Below, piece by piece: positions 8,506-18,541 of a stretch of 64,000 bases of DNA. Origin of the DNA: CAZAOY01 sp964486925 (GTDB taxonomy: Bacteria; Bacillota; Clostridia; Oscillospirales; Ruminococcaceae); contig CAZAOY010000005.1 of NCBI GenBank assembly GCA_964486925.1, positions 1 through 64,000 on the forward strand, given 5' to 3'. Each line of letters opens with the position of its first letter. Positions within the stretch are counted from its first letter, which is position 1. The notes below the pieces were generated by a model. It saw only the letters and a program-made list of their open reading frames with translations, was not told where the DNA came from and ran no database searches. The position numbers were made by a program, and so were the translations under genes.

Positions 8506-10899
8506 ATGAAAAAGATAATATCGTTAATATTTATTTTAGCAATGGTATTCTCATTCTCGGCATTGGATCTTTATGCTACTGCTACTAAGGAGCAACAGCG
8601 TAATTTTCCTAATACAGCGGTGTATAAATCCCTTAAGGCTGTTCGGATAGCTAATGACCTTGCGGATATGTTTAAAAGCACAGAGGGGTTACGTAAGCTT
8701 TATTCTGGAATCTCCTTTGGTTTTGTGGATAATAAATATGATATTTTCCTTTCAGAGTTTATACTTGCGCAGGATACCTTTAACGGATTGGATGAATACT
8801 TTAACAGAGAGCTTCCACTACAGATAGGGAATACCATTACTGCAATGATTGACTTTTTAAAGTTTATCCCTATAGATGACAAGGTTTTAGCGGCGGCAAT
8901 AGCCGATAAGCAACGTATCGAGTTTATCTTTTCCAGTGCCGGTAGCATAGGAGCAGAGGATGCACAGTTACTTAAAAAATGCGATATAATCTTTGACAAG
9001 GCAATAAGGGACGGTTCGTTAGTGGCATTCCTTAAGTCTACAAAGCGTTTTGCAGATGTACTGTCTACGCTTAACAACCTAAACACCATTGTTAAGGGTG
9101 CTGTATCGTTTCGTGATTTTATGTCGGTGGCGATGGCGTACGCTAATACAACCCAAGCATTTAAGAAAAACTTAAGTGAAATGGGTAAAAAAGGTACAAA
9201 GGGGGTTAACCAAAGTATTACGCGTTATACTGAGCAGCTAGAAGGATTTATGCAGGGTGATATTTTTGAAATTGTCAAGCAAGCGCTAACTGGCGGTATA
9301 AAAACTGCATTTGAAATATATAAGACTAAGATAATTAAATCGGTAGGAGCTTTTTTGGTAAAGACGGCTACCTCAATGGGGGTAAAGGCGGTCTCTATAG
9401 GTGCTAAGGCGGGAAGCAAGGGTGTTGCAACTTCCGCAGGGGTGCTTTATGCCGGCTATGAGGTTGGTATCGCGTTAGGTAATCTGCTTACAGGAACTGA
9501 CGAGTTAACCACAAGACTAGCGCTTATAGAGGTAGCGGGTGAGTTTGAGGATGCGGCGTACTCTGTAATGATCACAAAAGAGCAGGATATGTTAAAGTCT
9601 AAAGCGTCAAGCACTGTCTCAGATTTTAAAGCCGCGTTTGAAGCCTTTAGAAATATTGGGCTCTATTCGCAATATAAGTATAGAACTGTTCTATTGTTAA
9701 TGCAGTCGAAAAAGGTTGCAAGGTCAATATTGTCTGTTATGTTTAAGCAGGATGTGGATTATGACAAGGCGATAAAGCTTGTTGATGATAGTATTAGCTA
9801 TCATAAGACAGCGATATTCCCAGAGGATGACCCACCTCCTTCAAGAAAAACCACTATAGATGAGTTTACCCAGCAAAATAGTAGCCTTGTTGATATCGGG
9901 CGTTATTCTTACATACTTTCAAACCTTGAGGATCCGATTAGTAATACCGGTGGAACACAGTTTTTTTGTAGCGCTAACATAACTGCACCATCATACATCT
10001 ACAAGGTTGATAACACCAAATCCGTAAGCAAGGTGGTAAAGAAGTTTCCAACCACAACAGCGTCAGGCAATCTTATAAATGTAGAGGATGAACTGTATTT
10101 TTGTGAAACTGTATATGATAAGAACTATCATTTTGTGTCTAATACATTAGTAAAGCTTAATACTAACACAGGAAGCAAAACCAGTATATATTCCCTCAAG
10201 GAGTACACAAGGGTGTATTATGTAGATGGATATTTTTACTGGATTGAGCATGACAGTGCAGACAACAAGGTACAGTATCTAGTCAAAGCTGATAAAAAAT
10301 GTCAAAACCTTTCTAAGGCAAAGATAGGTGATGATGTTGGATATGTTTGGCTGCAGTATGATGATGGGTATTTCTACTTTGCAGAGTATGGGTTTGACTC
10401 GTCTGTAACGATTAAGAGGTTTTTAATTGCATCACCTCAAAAGGTTGAAAGGGTAAAGAGCTTTAAGGTCAATTATTCTGTATCAGAAGCGGAGCTTGAG
10501 AGATATGTGGATACCCTACACACTTCAACCTATGCAGTTGTCGATTTTCAGATATATAAGGGTGTTTTGTACTACACCGTCCTAGATTCTGATTCTATAA
10601 AAAGATTAACATATACCTCAACATTATATAGCTATGACACAAAGAACCAAAAGACAGCTACCATTACAAAGCTTAACAATGGGCGAGCCTTTAAAGTATT
10701 CAAGGATAAGATATACTACCTATCTCAAAATGCCAGCCTTTACTCTATGGGTAGGGATTTAACTGCTAAAACCTTGATAATGAATAACTGTATATCTTAT
10801 TATATATCTCCAGGAAGTAGTATGTTCGTTAGTGAAATTGGAGAGGAAGGTCAAGTAACGGTTACCGTAGCGGACTATAATGGTAAGCGGGTTTATTAG
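8506..10899 (+). CDS. Secreted protein of unknown function with C-terminal propeller-like repeats
   Basis: A 797-residue protein that I cannot place in a characterised family. It starts with a signal peptide (MKKIISLIFILAMVFSFS...YATA) that has no lipobox cysteine. Residues ~30-440 are helical, with a Gly/Ala/Lys-rich amphipathic segment near 280-325 (TSMGVKAVSIGAKAGSKG) that could insert in or lie on a membrane. The C-terminal ~330 residues carry repeated strands with aromatic pairs (YYVDGYFYWIEH, YDDGYFYFAEY, YKGVLYYTV, FKDKIYYLS), like DUF5050-type beta-propellers seen in clostridial surface proteins. The chosen ATG has AGGTG 6 bases upstream; GTG and ATG codons just before it lack spacing. 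It lies between serC and serA in the same orientation. Confidence 0.7.
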   Translation: MKKIISLIFILAMVFSFSALDLYATATKEQQRNFPNTAVYKSLKAVRIANDLADMFKSTEGLRKLYSGISFGFVDNKYDIFLSEFILAQDTFNGLDEYFNRELPLQIGNTITAMIDFLKFIPIDDKVLAAAIADKQRIEFIFSSAGSIGAEDAQLLKKCDIIFDKAIRDGSLVAFLKSTKRFADVLSTLNNLNTIVKGAVSFRDFMSVAMAYANTTQAFKKNLSEMGKKGTKGVNQSITRYTEQLEGFMQGDIFEIVKQALTGGIKTAFEIYKTKIIKSVGAFLVKTATSMGVKAVSIGAKAGSKGVATSAGVLYAGYEVGIALGNLLTGTDELTTRLALIEVAGEFEDAAYSVMITKEQDMLKSKASSTVSDFKAAFEAFRNIGLYSQYKYRTVLLLMQSKKVARSILSVMFKQDVDYDKAIKLVDDSISYHKTAIFPEDDPPPSRKTTIDEFTQQNSSLVDIGRYSYILSNLEDPISNTGGTQFFCSANITAPSYIYKVDNTKSVSKVVKKFPTTTASGNLINVEDELYFCETVYDKNYHFVSNTLVKLNTNTGSKTSIYSLKEYTRVYYVDGYFYWIEHDSADNKVQYLVKADKKCQNLSKAKIGDDVGYVWLQYDDGYFYFAEYGFDSSVTIKRFLIASPQKVERVKSFKVNYSVSEAELERYVDTLHTSTYAVVDFQIYKGVLYYTVLDSDSIKRLTYTSTLYSYDTKNQKTATITKLNNGRAFKVFKDKIYYLSQNASLYSMGRDLTAKTLIMNNCISYYISPGSSMFVSEIGEEGQVTVTVADYNGKRVY

Positions 10900-10940
10900 A
10901 TAAGACTTAATAATAAATAAAATATGTTAGGAGTATTCAC

Positions 10941-12107
10941 ATGTACAACATTAAAACATTAAACAAGATATCACCATACGGTTTAGATAACTTTAACAGG
11001 GCAAAGTATACATGGGGTGATGAGATCGAAAATCCCGATGCAGTATTAGTTCGTTCTGCTTCCATGCATGATATCCAGATTGAGGACAGCGTGGTAGCTA
11101 TTGCCAGAGCGGGTGCGGGGGTTAACAACATCCCGGTAGAAAGCTGTACCGAAAAGGGTATTGTTGTGTTTAACACCCCCGGTGCGAACGCTAATGCGGT
11201 GAAGGAGATGGTGCTTCTAGGACTTCTTATGTCGGCTAGAAAGGTATCGGCTTCTATGGAATGGGTTAAGACCCTAAAGGGACAAGGTGCTGAGGTTTCT
11301 AAGTCGGTTGAGAAGGGAAAAGCGCAGTTTACAGGTCCTGAAATTATGGGTAAAAAGCTTGGTGTTGTAGGGCTTGGAGCGATTGGTGTGCTTGTGGCGA
11401 ATGCGGCGATGAGCCTTGGTATGACGGTGTATGGATACGACCCATATATCAGTATAGATGCGGCTTGGGGGCTAAAGAGCGGGGTTATTAAGGCGGGATC
11501 TTTAAAAGAACTGTATGAAAATTCTGATTTTATCACCCTTCATGTACCGTATAATGCAGAAACTAAGGATATGGTAAATAAGGAATCTATAGCGATGATG
11601 AAAACTGGGGTTAGGATCATAAACTTCTCACGTGCAGAGCTTGTATCCACCGAAGATATCCTTGAAGCGTTAGGAGAAAAGAAGGTAACTGTATATATCA
11701 CTGACTTCCCAACCGATGAGATGTTAGACTGCAAGGGTGTTGTAGGCTTCCCTCATCTAGGTGCTTCCACCCCTGAATCGGAGGATAACTGTGCTAAGAT
11801 GGCGGCGCTTGAGGTGATTGATTACCTTGAAAACGGTAATATCGTAAACTCTGTTAATCTACCTAACCTTTCCTTATCTAAGGGGAGTGAGAAGCGTATC
11901 TGCATAATACATAAAAATGTTGTAGCTATGCTGTCAAAGATATCTACAGTGATTTCGGAGTCTGGCATTAACATTGAAAATATGGCAAACAAATCTAAAA
12001 AGGATACTGCATACACCATCCTAGATGTTACAGGCTCATTTAACGATGATGATGTAGTTAGCAAGTTAATGGATATAGAGGATATTGTAAGGGTTAGAGT
12101 TATCTAG
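10941..12107 (+). CDS. serA: D-3-phosphoglycerate dehydrogenase
   Basis: SerA oxidises 3-phosphoglycerate with NAD to 3-phosphohydroxypyruvate, the first step of serine synthesis and the substrate step before SerC. The protein has 388 residues. An N-terminal substrate-binding half (VRSASMH, ARAGAGVNNIPV, VFNTPGANANAVKE) is followed by the NAD fold with GVVGLGAIGVLVANAA, the catalytic arginine in NFSRAELV and the histidine in GFPHLGAST. A C-terminal ACT domain (about 310-388, ICIIHKNVVAMLSKIS) probably binds serine for feedback control. NFSRAEL replaces the more usual N-x-A-R-G-x sequence, but the arginine is kept. TAGGAG precedes the start by 7 bases. Confidence 0.94.
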   Translation: MYNIKTLNKISPYGLDNFNRAKYTWGDEIENPDAVLVRSASMHDIQIEDSVVAIARAGAGVNNIPVESCTEKGIVVFNTPGANANAVKEMVLLGLLMSARKVSASMEWVKTLKGQGAEVSKSVEKGKAQFTGPEIMGKKLGVVGLGAIGVLVANAAMSLGMTVYGYDPYISIDAAWGLKSGVIKAGSLKELYENSDFITLHVPYNAETKDMVNKESIAMMKTGVRIINFSRAELVSTEDILEALGEKKVTVYITDFPTDEMLDCKGVVGFPHLGASTPESEDNCAKMAALEVIDYLENGNIVNSVNLPNLSLSKGSEKRICIIHKNVVAMLSKISTVISESGINIENMANKSKKDTAYTILDVTGSFNDDDVVSKLMDIEDIVRVRVI

Positions 12108-12141
12108 TTAAAGGTAGAGATATCCAAGCGTTATGCGTTAA

Positions 12142-13380
12142 CTAAGTGGTGCTTAAGGCATGATTAGACTTTACATAGTTAATCAAGCTTTCTTTATCAT
12201 TTTTAAGTCTACCCTCTATAACAAGTGACAGCAAGGTTTGCAGAATCTCTTTAATTTGGATACCTTGTTTTATACCAATAGCAATTAAATCGTTACCGTC
12301 TACCGACAGCTCGGATAGGCGGTAACATTCTTTGCTTTTTAGGATTTTTTCAGTGATGTGCTTAATCACAGACAACTCCTCTACAGGCTGTAGCTCGTAA
12401 TAACCCACATAGGACAGGGCGGATTTTAGGGTGAGTAGGTCATCGAATAGGGGAGGGGTTAGCTTGTTAAGCCAGTGTTTGATACAGGGTTTTGTAGGGA
12501 GGATAGTTACCTTGTGGTGATGTATAAGTGTTAGTACCTTTTGGATTGTTAGGTTATCAAGCTTTAGTTTTTTTAGTATCGACTTAACATATTCTATTGC
12601 TATCGATGGTATCATATTACATAACATTGCGGCTAGCCGCAGCTGGAATATAGGCGGGAGGTGTTGCAGGGCGGCATAATTGTTATGGTTTTGTCGTAGC
12701 TCTGGCAAGATTTGCTCGTACACGTCAGTGTAGCTTTGGAGTATAGTAGAGGGGTCTTTAGCAAGGATGGTTTTTGTAAGTTCGGTGGTTATCCGTTCTA
12801 TCGATATGCTTTTTAATAGATGTTTTTTATCATGGACGGCAAGGTGTGTTTGTGGATGTATGGTAAAATCCAGTGTGGCGGCAAATCTAAGACAACGCAG
12901 TATACGCAGTGCGTCCTCCTCAAAGCGTATATCGGGGTTTCCCACAGCTTTGATAAGCTTTGAGTTTATATGATCGATACCACAAAATGGGTCGACTAGT
13001 CCTACCTTAGGATTATAGGCGATAGCGTTAACTGTAAAATCCCGCCTTGCTAGGTCGTGCTGTAGCTTTGTGGTGAAGGTGACGGTGTCGGGGCGGCGGT
13101 GGTCGGTGTAGTCGCCGTCTATACGGTAGGTGGTTATCTCTAGCGGGATTTTGTCGAGTAAAACGGTGATAGTACCGTGCTTTATCCCTGTGGGGATGGT
13201 TTTGTATCCGCTAAAGGTGAGCAGAATCTCCTCGGGCTTTGCGTTAGTGGTAATATCATAATCGGTAGGGGTTTTTCCCATAATAAGATCTCTAATCCCC
13301 CCACCTACTACATACCCCTCATAGCCGGTATCTTCTAGTAGCATGAGTGCTTTAGTAACATGTTCTGGTAACTGTATCAT
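12142..13380 (-). CDS. cca: CCA tRNA nucleotidyltransferase / poly(A) polymerase family
   Basis: This 412-residue class II nucleotidyltransferase likely adds or repairs the 3'-CCA end of tRNA. The nucleotide-binding motif reads VVGGGIRDLIMG; the more common form has Cys in place of the third Gly. The metal-binding aspartates are in TDYDITTNA. ITTYRIDGDYTDHRRPDTVTF, LARRDFTVNAIAYN and the ATP/CTP selector region ALRILRCLRFAATLDF are all present. The C-terminal helical part is diverged, as usual, with an HD-like region in place of a full HD domain. AGGAGAG is upstream of the ATG. The gene converges on serA with 34 bases between stops and no clear terminator. Confidence 0.92.
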   Translation of the reverse strand: MIQLPEHVTKALMLLEDTGYEGYVVGGGIRDLIMGKTPTDYDITTNAKPEEILLTFSGYKTIPTGIKHGTITVLLDKIPLEITTYRIDGDYTDHRRPDTVTFTTKLQHDLARRDFTVNAIAYNPKVGLVDPFCGIDHINSKLIKAVGNPDIRFEEDALRILRCLRFAATLDFTIHPQTHLAVHDKKHLLKSISIERITTELTKTILAKDPSTILQSYTDVYEQILPELRQNHNNYAALQHLPPIFQLRLAAMLCNMIPSIAIEYVKSILKKLKLDNLTIQKVLTLIHHHKVTILPTKPCIKHWLNKLTPPLFDDLLTLKSALSYVGYYELQPVEELSVIKHITEKILKSKECYRLSELSVDGNDLIAIGIKQGIQIKEILQTLLSLVIEGRLKNDKESLINYVKSNHALSTT

Positions 13381-13460
13381 AATCTCTCCTAATGGGTTTT
13401 TGTATCTTATGTATTTGTAGTAACGCTATTTTAATAAAACAAGTGTTAACAAGATTGCAC

Positions 13461-13489
13461 TTGAATTTTCATATTTTATGATGTATAAT
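13461..13489 (+). promoter_or_regulatory. Sigma-A promoter of the DUF1349-recQ genes
   Basis: TTGAAT and TATAAT are separated by 17 bases; the -10 box ends 30 bases before the start of the DUF1349 gene. Confidence 0.75.
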
Positions 13490-13519
13490 GAATTTATTTA
13501 GAGAAAAGGAGTGTTTCTT

Positions 13520-14122
13520 ATGTTTAGCTTTGACACATCAAGGGCAGTATGGCTGAATGAGCCTACTACCAAAACGGTATCGCCTGAAAAAGTAACCATT
13601 AACACACAACCCGTTACCGATTTCTGGCAACGCACCTACTACGGTTTTAGAAACGACAACGCCCCCGCACTACTTTTACCTATCGACGAGAGGTACTTTA
13701 GCTTTACCGTAAAGACTAGGTTTAACAGCAAGAAGATGTTTGACCAATGCGGTGTTATAATATATCAAGATAGCGACAACTGGTTTAAGGCGTCGATTGA
13801 GTATCAAAATGAGAACTACAGTCAGCTAGGCAGTGTGGTAACTAACAATGGTTACTCCGACTGGGCGACAACAGATATAACCTCTGATTACCAAGAGATG
13901 TACTACCGACTAAGCCGCAGAGAGAGCGACTTTTTAATCGAAAATTCCCTTGATGGAGTTAAATTTAAACAGATGAGAATATTTCACCTGTTTAAGGGGG
14001 GAGATAGGATAAACCTTGGGGTATACGCTTGTAGTCCGTTAGATTCCTCCTTTACCGCGGAGTTTGAGGGGATGGCAATAACTGAATGTATCTGGCAGGA
14101 GCATAACACTAATCTGTCCTAA
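13520..14122 (+). CDS. DUF1349 domain protein
   Basis: A 200-residue cytoplasmic protein of the DUF1349 (concanavalin-like, 'regulation of enolase' type) family. The pattern VKTRFNSKKMFDQCGVIIYQDSDNWFKASIEY followed by the V-T-N-N-G-Y-S-D-W-A segment and the closing strands (FHLFKGGDRINLGVYACSP) is characteristic. The fold resembles carbohydrate-binding jelly rolls, and the molecular role is unknown. The ATG follows AAAAGGAG by 9 bases; the GTG three codons upstream overlaps that site and is unlikely. It lies 26 bases before recQ and probably shares its promoter. Confidence 0.82.
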   Translation: MFSFDTSRAVWLNEPTTKTVSPEKVTINTQPVTDFWQRTYYGFRNDNAPALLLPIDERYFSFTVKTRFNSKKMFDQCGVIIYQDSDNWFKASIEYQNENYSQLGSVVTNNGYSDWATTDITSDYQEMYYRLSRRESDFLIENSLDGVKFKQMRIFHLFKGGDRINLGVYACSPLDSSFTAEFEGMAITECIWQEHNTNLS

Positions 14123-14148
14123 ACTAAGCGATATGGAGGTACTAGGGC

Positions 14149-16520
14149 ATGACCCACTATAATTTACTAAAGGAACATTTTGGATACGACAGCTTTCGCC
14201 CCGGGCAGGAGCTTTTGGTTAACAGCATACTTAAAGGGCAGGATGTTCTAGGGATTATGCCTACAGGTGCAGGAAAGTCCATCTGCTTTCAGCTACCCGC
14301 ATTAATGCTAGAGGGGGTTACCTTGATTGTATCTCCGTTAATTTCATTAATGAAGGATCAGGTTAATGCGCTAACCCAAGCGGGGATTAATGCGGCGTTT
14401 ATCAACTCCTCACTTACAGAGCGCCAGATTGGTATGGTGGTAAAGAGGGCGAGAAACGGCGAGTATAAGCTTATCTACATAGCTCCCGAGCGGCTTATGA
14501 CCTATGATTTTATCGAGCTTGCAAGGGATGTTCGTATCTCCATGCTAACGGTGGACGAGGCGCACTGTATCTCCCAGTGGGGACAGGACTTTAGACCAAG
14601 CTACAGTACCATCCCTGAATTTATCGATAAGCTACCCACCCGACCTATAGTATCCGCCTTTACCGCAACCGCAACTCCACGGGTTAGGGAGGATATTATA
14701 CAGCTACTAAACCTTAAAAGTCCAGAGATACTAGTTACAGGGTTTGATCGAGAAAACCTCTACTTTGAGGTGCAAAAACCTAGGGATAAGTTTCAGGCGC
14801 TAACGGAATTTCTAAAGGATAAACAGGATCGATGTGGGATAGTCTACTGTAGCACACGAAAGCTGGTTGAGGAGGTCTGCGAGAAGCTAAATGAGAAGGG
14901 TTACAGCGCTTCTAGGTATCATGCGGGGTTGTCGGATAGTGAACGACATGAAAACCAGGATGACTTTTTGTATGACCGTGCACGGATTATGGTTGCAACC
15001 AATGCGTTTGGAATGGGGATTGACAAGTCAAACGTATCATTTGTCGTTCACTACAACATGCCAAAGGACATCGAAAGCTACTATCAAGAGGCAGGGCGTG
15101 CGGGACGTGATGGCGGGGAGGCTGATTGTATCCTGCTATACAGTGGGCAGGATGTACGAACCAACCTATGGCTAATCGAAAACTCACGTGACCGTAGAGA
15201 TGAGGATACCGACTTTGTGCAGGAGGAAGGGTTGTCCTATGAGGAACTGATCGAGCGTGACCGCAAGCGACTTAGGGAGATGACCTTTTACTGCACCACT
15301 ACCGACTGCCTTAGGGGGTATATCCTACGATACTTTGGTGAAACCCCACAAAATTTCTGCGGAAACTGTAGTAGCTGTAACACCCATTTTGAAACGGTAG
15401 ATGTGACGGTGGAGTCACAGAAGATTCTGTCCTGTGTCTACCGCATGAGGGAGCGGTACGGTGTTAATATGATTATAGCGGTGCTTCGTGGTAGCAAGAA
15501 TGAGAAGGTTTTGCGGTTAGGCTTAGACAAGCTGTCCACCTACGGTATCTCACAAAGCGGGGAGAAACAGCTTAGGGATATAATTAACCATCTTATACTT
15601 GGCGATTATCTGGTAAAGACTGACGATGAGTATCCGGTAATAAAGCTAGGACAACATGCTAACAGTATACTGCGGGGCGGTGAAACGGTAGTTATGAAGC
15701 TTTCAAAGGAGATAGAACGCTCAGAGTCTACACGAAGGCAGGATAACACCCCGATTAGGCCGGTTGATAAAGGTCTATTCACTGCACTTAGAGAGCTTAG
15801 AACGAGGCTTGCAAAGGAGCAGGGTGTTCCGTCCTACGTTGTATTCTCGGACAGCTCGCTTACCGATATGTGTATGAAGCTTCCTAAAACTCAGACCGAG
15901 ATGTTATCCGTCCTAGGGGTGGGAAAAGCAAAGCTAGAACGATATGGGGACTTGTTTATCGCCGAGATAGCAGGATATCTTAAGGATAGCCCTATCGATA
16001 AGGTAGCCTATATTGATGAGCAGGCGACAGCAGTAGCCGCCCACCAAAGCACCATTGAGCGGACGGATGAAGCGGTAACAATTAAGGTAATTGCCGACAG
16101 GATAAGCAGTCTGTTAATCCAGAGAGGACAAAAACGGATAACCGCTCAAAAGCTTAATGACTGGCTGATACTTAAAGGTTACCTAACCAAGATAACAGAG
16201 AACGATAAAAANNNNNNNNNNNNNNNNNNNNNNNNNNNNNNNNNNNNNNNNNNNNNNNNNNNNNNNNNNNNNNNNNNNNNNNNNNNNNNNNNNNNNNNNN
16301 NNNNNNNNNNNATGACTGGCTGATACTTAAAGGTTACCTAACCAAGATAACAGAGAACGATAAAAACCATAAAATACCCACACAGATTGGAAAAAATATC
16401 GGTATCACCTGTGAAGAACGTAGCTTTCGGGGTGAGGTGGGGATGTTAAACCTCTATTCTAAAGCGGCGCAGGATGTAATAATTAGCAGTATAGATGAGC
16501 TTTTGGAGTTTTGTAGGTAA
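14149..16520 (+). CDS. recQ: ATP-dependent DNA helicase RecQ, interrupted by an assembly gap
   Basis: RecQ unwinds DNA 3' to 5' in recombination and fork repair. The helicase core has MPTGAGKSICFQLP (Walker A), VDEAHCISQWGQDF (Walker B/DEAH) and the arginine-finger segment EAGRAGRDG. Zinc-binding cysteines follow in YCTTTDCLRGY and CGNCSSC, then the RQC and HRDC domains (residues ~540-610), and finally a C-terminal RecQ-type helical region. A run of 100 N interrupts the gene, flanked on both sides by the same 55 bases. Dropping one copy and the N restores a single 738-residue frame ending in LLEFCR, whose joined length is exactly divisible by three. The real gene is therefore almost certainly intact. 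Confidence 0.95.
16157..16366. other. Scaffold gap: 55-bp exact direct repeat around 100 N
   Basis: The 55 bases before the N run and the 55 bases after it are identical. An overlap of 55 bases equals a common de Bruijn k-mer size, so this looks like two contig ends that were scaffolded but not merged. It is not a biological duplication. Confidence 0.93.
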
Positions 16521-16522
16521 CA

Positions 16523-17398
16523 TTAATCTATCGGTAAACTGCTGACAAACTCCACCTGATCCATATTTGGTAGTGAGTTATCCTCCACATTCCAGCTGTT
16601 AGCCATGCAGGTTTCGATATACATAAGTCGGTTAATGTCATTTTGTGGGATAGCTAATCTTTTTGATATGTAGGCTACTATATAGTGATAACGCTTGACA
16701 AACTCATCGTTTATCCCATCCCCAAACTCGTTTAGGATAAACCTAGGGATGTCAAACACACGGTCGCCCACAACCCCCTTTGGGTCGATAACGTAGTAGC
16801 CATCACTTCCTAATAAAATATTATCGTGGTGCAGGTCGCCATGTAGCAGTAATTTCCCGTTGTACCGCTGTACCATGCTTTGGCATAGCTTGCTAGCCTT
16901 GTCCATATGTTTTGCAAGGCAGGGGTAGTCCTCTCGTGTGGACATGTACTTAGCAATTCGTGTTACCCATCCAAGGTAGGTAGGGTAGGACTGTTTGTTT
17001 ATTGGTGGCTTATGAAGTCCAGTCCAGACTTGGCAAAAGCCGTCAAGCCGTTTGTCTAAATCCTGTTCTGCTCTAAGCTGTTTACCTGGGATAATGCGCT
17101 GTATCAGCAGGATACCGTTATCGATATCTACCCTATAAGCCTTACAGAATCGTTTGGATTCATACTCTTTAAGCATATCATATTCCGTCTGGGTTTCCCG
17201 ACACGGGCGCCCGATCTTTAGGATACACTCTGAAAACTCATGGCTTTTACAGCTAAAGATACAGTTAACAGAATAGTAATCAATCTGTTCGTATTCAGAA
17301 AGCCCCCACAGCGTTTCATATCTCTTTAGGTCGGATATCACTTTATCATAGAAATCTGCCCCAAAATGGGCGGTAATCTTATCTTTGTTGATATTCAT
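16523..17398 (-). CDS. Aminoglycoside phosphotransferase family protein, APH(6)/hydroxyurea-kinase-like
   Basis: A 291-residue kinase-fold protein. The catalytic loop HGDLHHDNILL and the metal-binding stretch YVIDPKGVVGDRVFDIPRF match the subgroup that contains streptomycin 6-phosphotransferases and the hydroxyurea resistance kinase; VIDPKG-x-x-GD is diagnostic. Many chromosomal members in Firmicutes are not proven resistance genes, so the substrate is open (streptomycin, another cyclitol or a small metabolite). Its stop lies two bases from the convergent recQ stop, with no terminator between. The upstream GGAG is 13 bases from the ATG, and a two-codon ATG-TAG lies between, so translation may be weak. 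Confidence 0.78.
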   Translation of the reverse strand: MNINKDKITAHFGADFYDKVISDLKRYETLWGLSEYEQIDYYSVNCIFSCKSHEFSECILKIGRPCRETQTEYDMLKEYESKRFCKAYRVDIDNGILLIQRIIPGKQLRAEQDLDKRLDGFCQVWTGLHKPPINKQSYPTYLGWVTRIAKYMSTREDYPCLAKHMDKASKLCQSMVQRYNGKLLLHGDLHHDNILLGSDGYYVIDPKGVVGDRVFDIPRFILNEFGDGINDEFVKRYHYIVAYISKRLAIPQNDINRLMYIETCMANSWNVEDNSLPNMDQVEFVSSLPID

Positions 17399-17559
17399 AG
17401 CTACATAGTTACTCCTTAAAGTTTAATTTGCAATAAGTATACCACAATATTACGACACGGTCAATGGTAGCGAAGAAGGTATGGACGTATAGTGTAAATT
17501 TTACAGAATGTTAAAGGATATGCAGACTACTAAGTATATTTAATGAAAGGTTAATTTTA

Positions 17560-18327
17560 ATGTACTCATATGATTTTAAAATAGATAGTGATGATAAAAA
17601 TGTAGGTACAGTTTATCTGCCGATGAACAACTGTAAAGATATTCCCGTAATTATCTACTGCCACGGTTGGGGTGGAAGCCGAAAGCTGAATGACACTGTT
17701 ATGCTGTTAAGGGATATGGCGATAGAGCGTAATATGGCTTTTGTGACCTTTGATTTCTTTGGTTGTGGCGAAACCGGCGGGGATTTTAATCAGATGACCT
17801 ATAGACGCTGGAAGGAGAATCTATCTTCTGTGATAGATTGGGTTAGTAGCCAGTCCTTTGCGGATAAAACTAGGGTAGGGTGTTATGCCTTTAGCTCGGG
17901 TTCAACTGCGGCGCTTAGGCTTGCGGCAGAGGATGATAGGGTTTCGTTTATCGTTTCGGTAGGAACCTGTATCAGCGCACATATCTTTATGAACAATGGT
18001 AATCCTCCGTCAAAACTTCTTGCAGATAATCTCGAGAAGCTAATGGATGGTGCAACAGTAAACGAGCGTGGGATAGAGTTTTATCGTGATACCACCGCTA
18101 ATGCTCCGATCTATTCACTAAAAAATATTAACTGCCCTGTATTGTTTTTACAAGGAACAGCCGATAACATTTACCGACAAACCGATGCAATAATTGCCTA
18201 TAATATAATGAAGGACGCAGGGTTAAACGCAACACATATCGAGTACGACAAGGGCACACACGGGTTGGAGAATGTGATTAAAACTTCGCTTGAAGATATG
18301 TTTTTATGGTTGAGAAGGATAATATGA
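17560..18327 (+). CDS. Alpha/beta hydrolase
   Basis: A cytoplasmic serine hydrolase of 255 residues with the alpha/beta fold. PVIIYCHGWGGSR gives the oxyanion-hole HG, the nucleophile elbow reads YAFSSGST (Ala replaces the first Gly of GxSxG), the acid is probably the Asp of LQGTADNIY, and the base is His in KGTHGLEN. It resembles dienelactone-hydrolase/peptidase-S9-like esterases of the BD-FAE type. The substrate is unknown. AAAGG is upstream of the ATG. It is followed by more than 150 bases of AT-rich sequence before the ilv promoter, so it is probably a single-gene unit. Confidence 0.8.
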   Translation: MYSYDFKIDSDDKNVGTVYLPMNNCKDIPVIIYCHGWGGSRKLNDTVMLLRDMAIERNMAFVTFDFFGCGETGGDFNQMTYRRWKENLSSVIDWVSSQSFADKTRVGCYAFSSGSTAALRLAAEDDRVSFIVSVGTCISAHIFMNNGNPPSKLLADNLEKLMDGATVNERGIEFYRDTTANAPIYSLKNINCPVLFLQGTADNIYRQTDAIIAYNIMKDAGLNATHIEYDKGTHGLENVIKTSLEDMFLWLRRII

Positions 18328-18485
18328 TATGTAGTGTGCAAGGGAAACAACAGGAAATGTCATTATTTTATTTTAAGAATAGTTTCACATAAACCTTTTT
18401 TGGTTGTTTGTGGCATAAACTACCTAGTTATATATTGTCTGATAATATTTTTACATAAAAAATTTATTAATTTTGCAATTTACCC

Positions 18486-18514
18486 TTGACAAGCTGGCAA
18501 AACTATGGTATTAT
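18486..18514 (+). promoter_or_regulatory. Sigma-A promoter of the ilv-leu operon
   Basis: A consensus TTGACA is followed by a 17-base spacer and TATTAT. The expected start of transcription is near 18521, about 20 bases before the first leader peptide, so the untranslated leader before ilvB is ~360 bases. Confidence 0.85.
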
Positions 18515-18541
18515 AGAAAAAACGAAAAGGAGTGACGCAAG

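Noticed and set aside
10937..11536. 199-residue minus-strand ORF opposite serA
   Set aside because: It is a shadow of the well-supported serA frame with no start signal.
16212..16323. Truncated RecQ ending after the gap
   Set aside because: That end depends on translating across N. The exact flank overlap shows that the frame continues to the real stop.
16523..17398. Proven streptomycin resistance gene
   Set aside because: Only family motifs are visible; many chromosomal homologues have unknown substrates and there is no mobile context.
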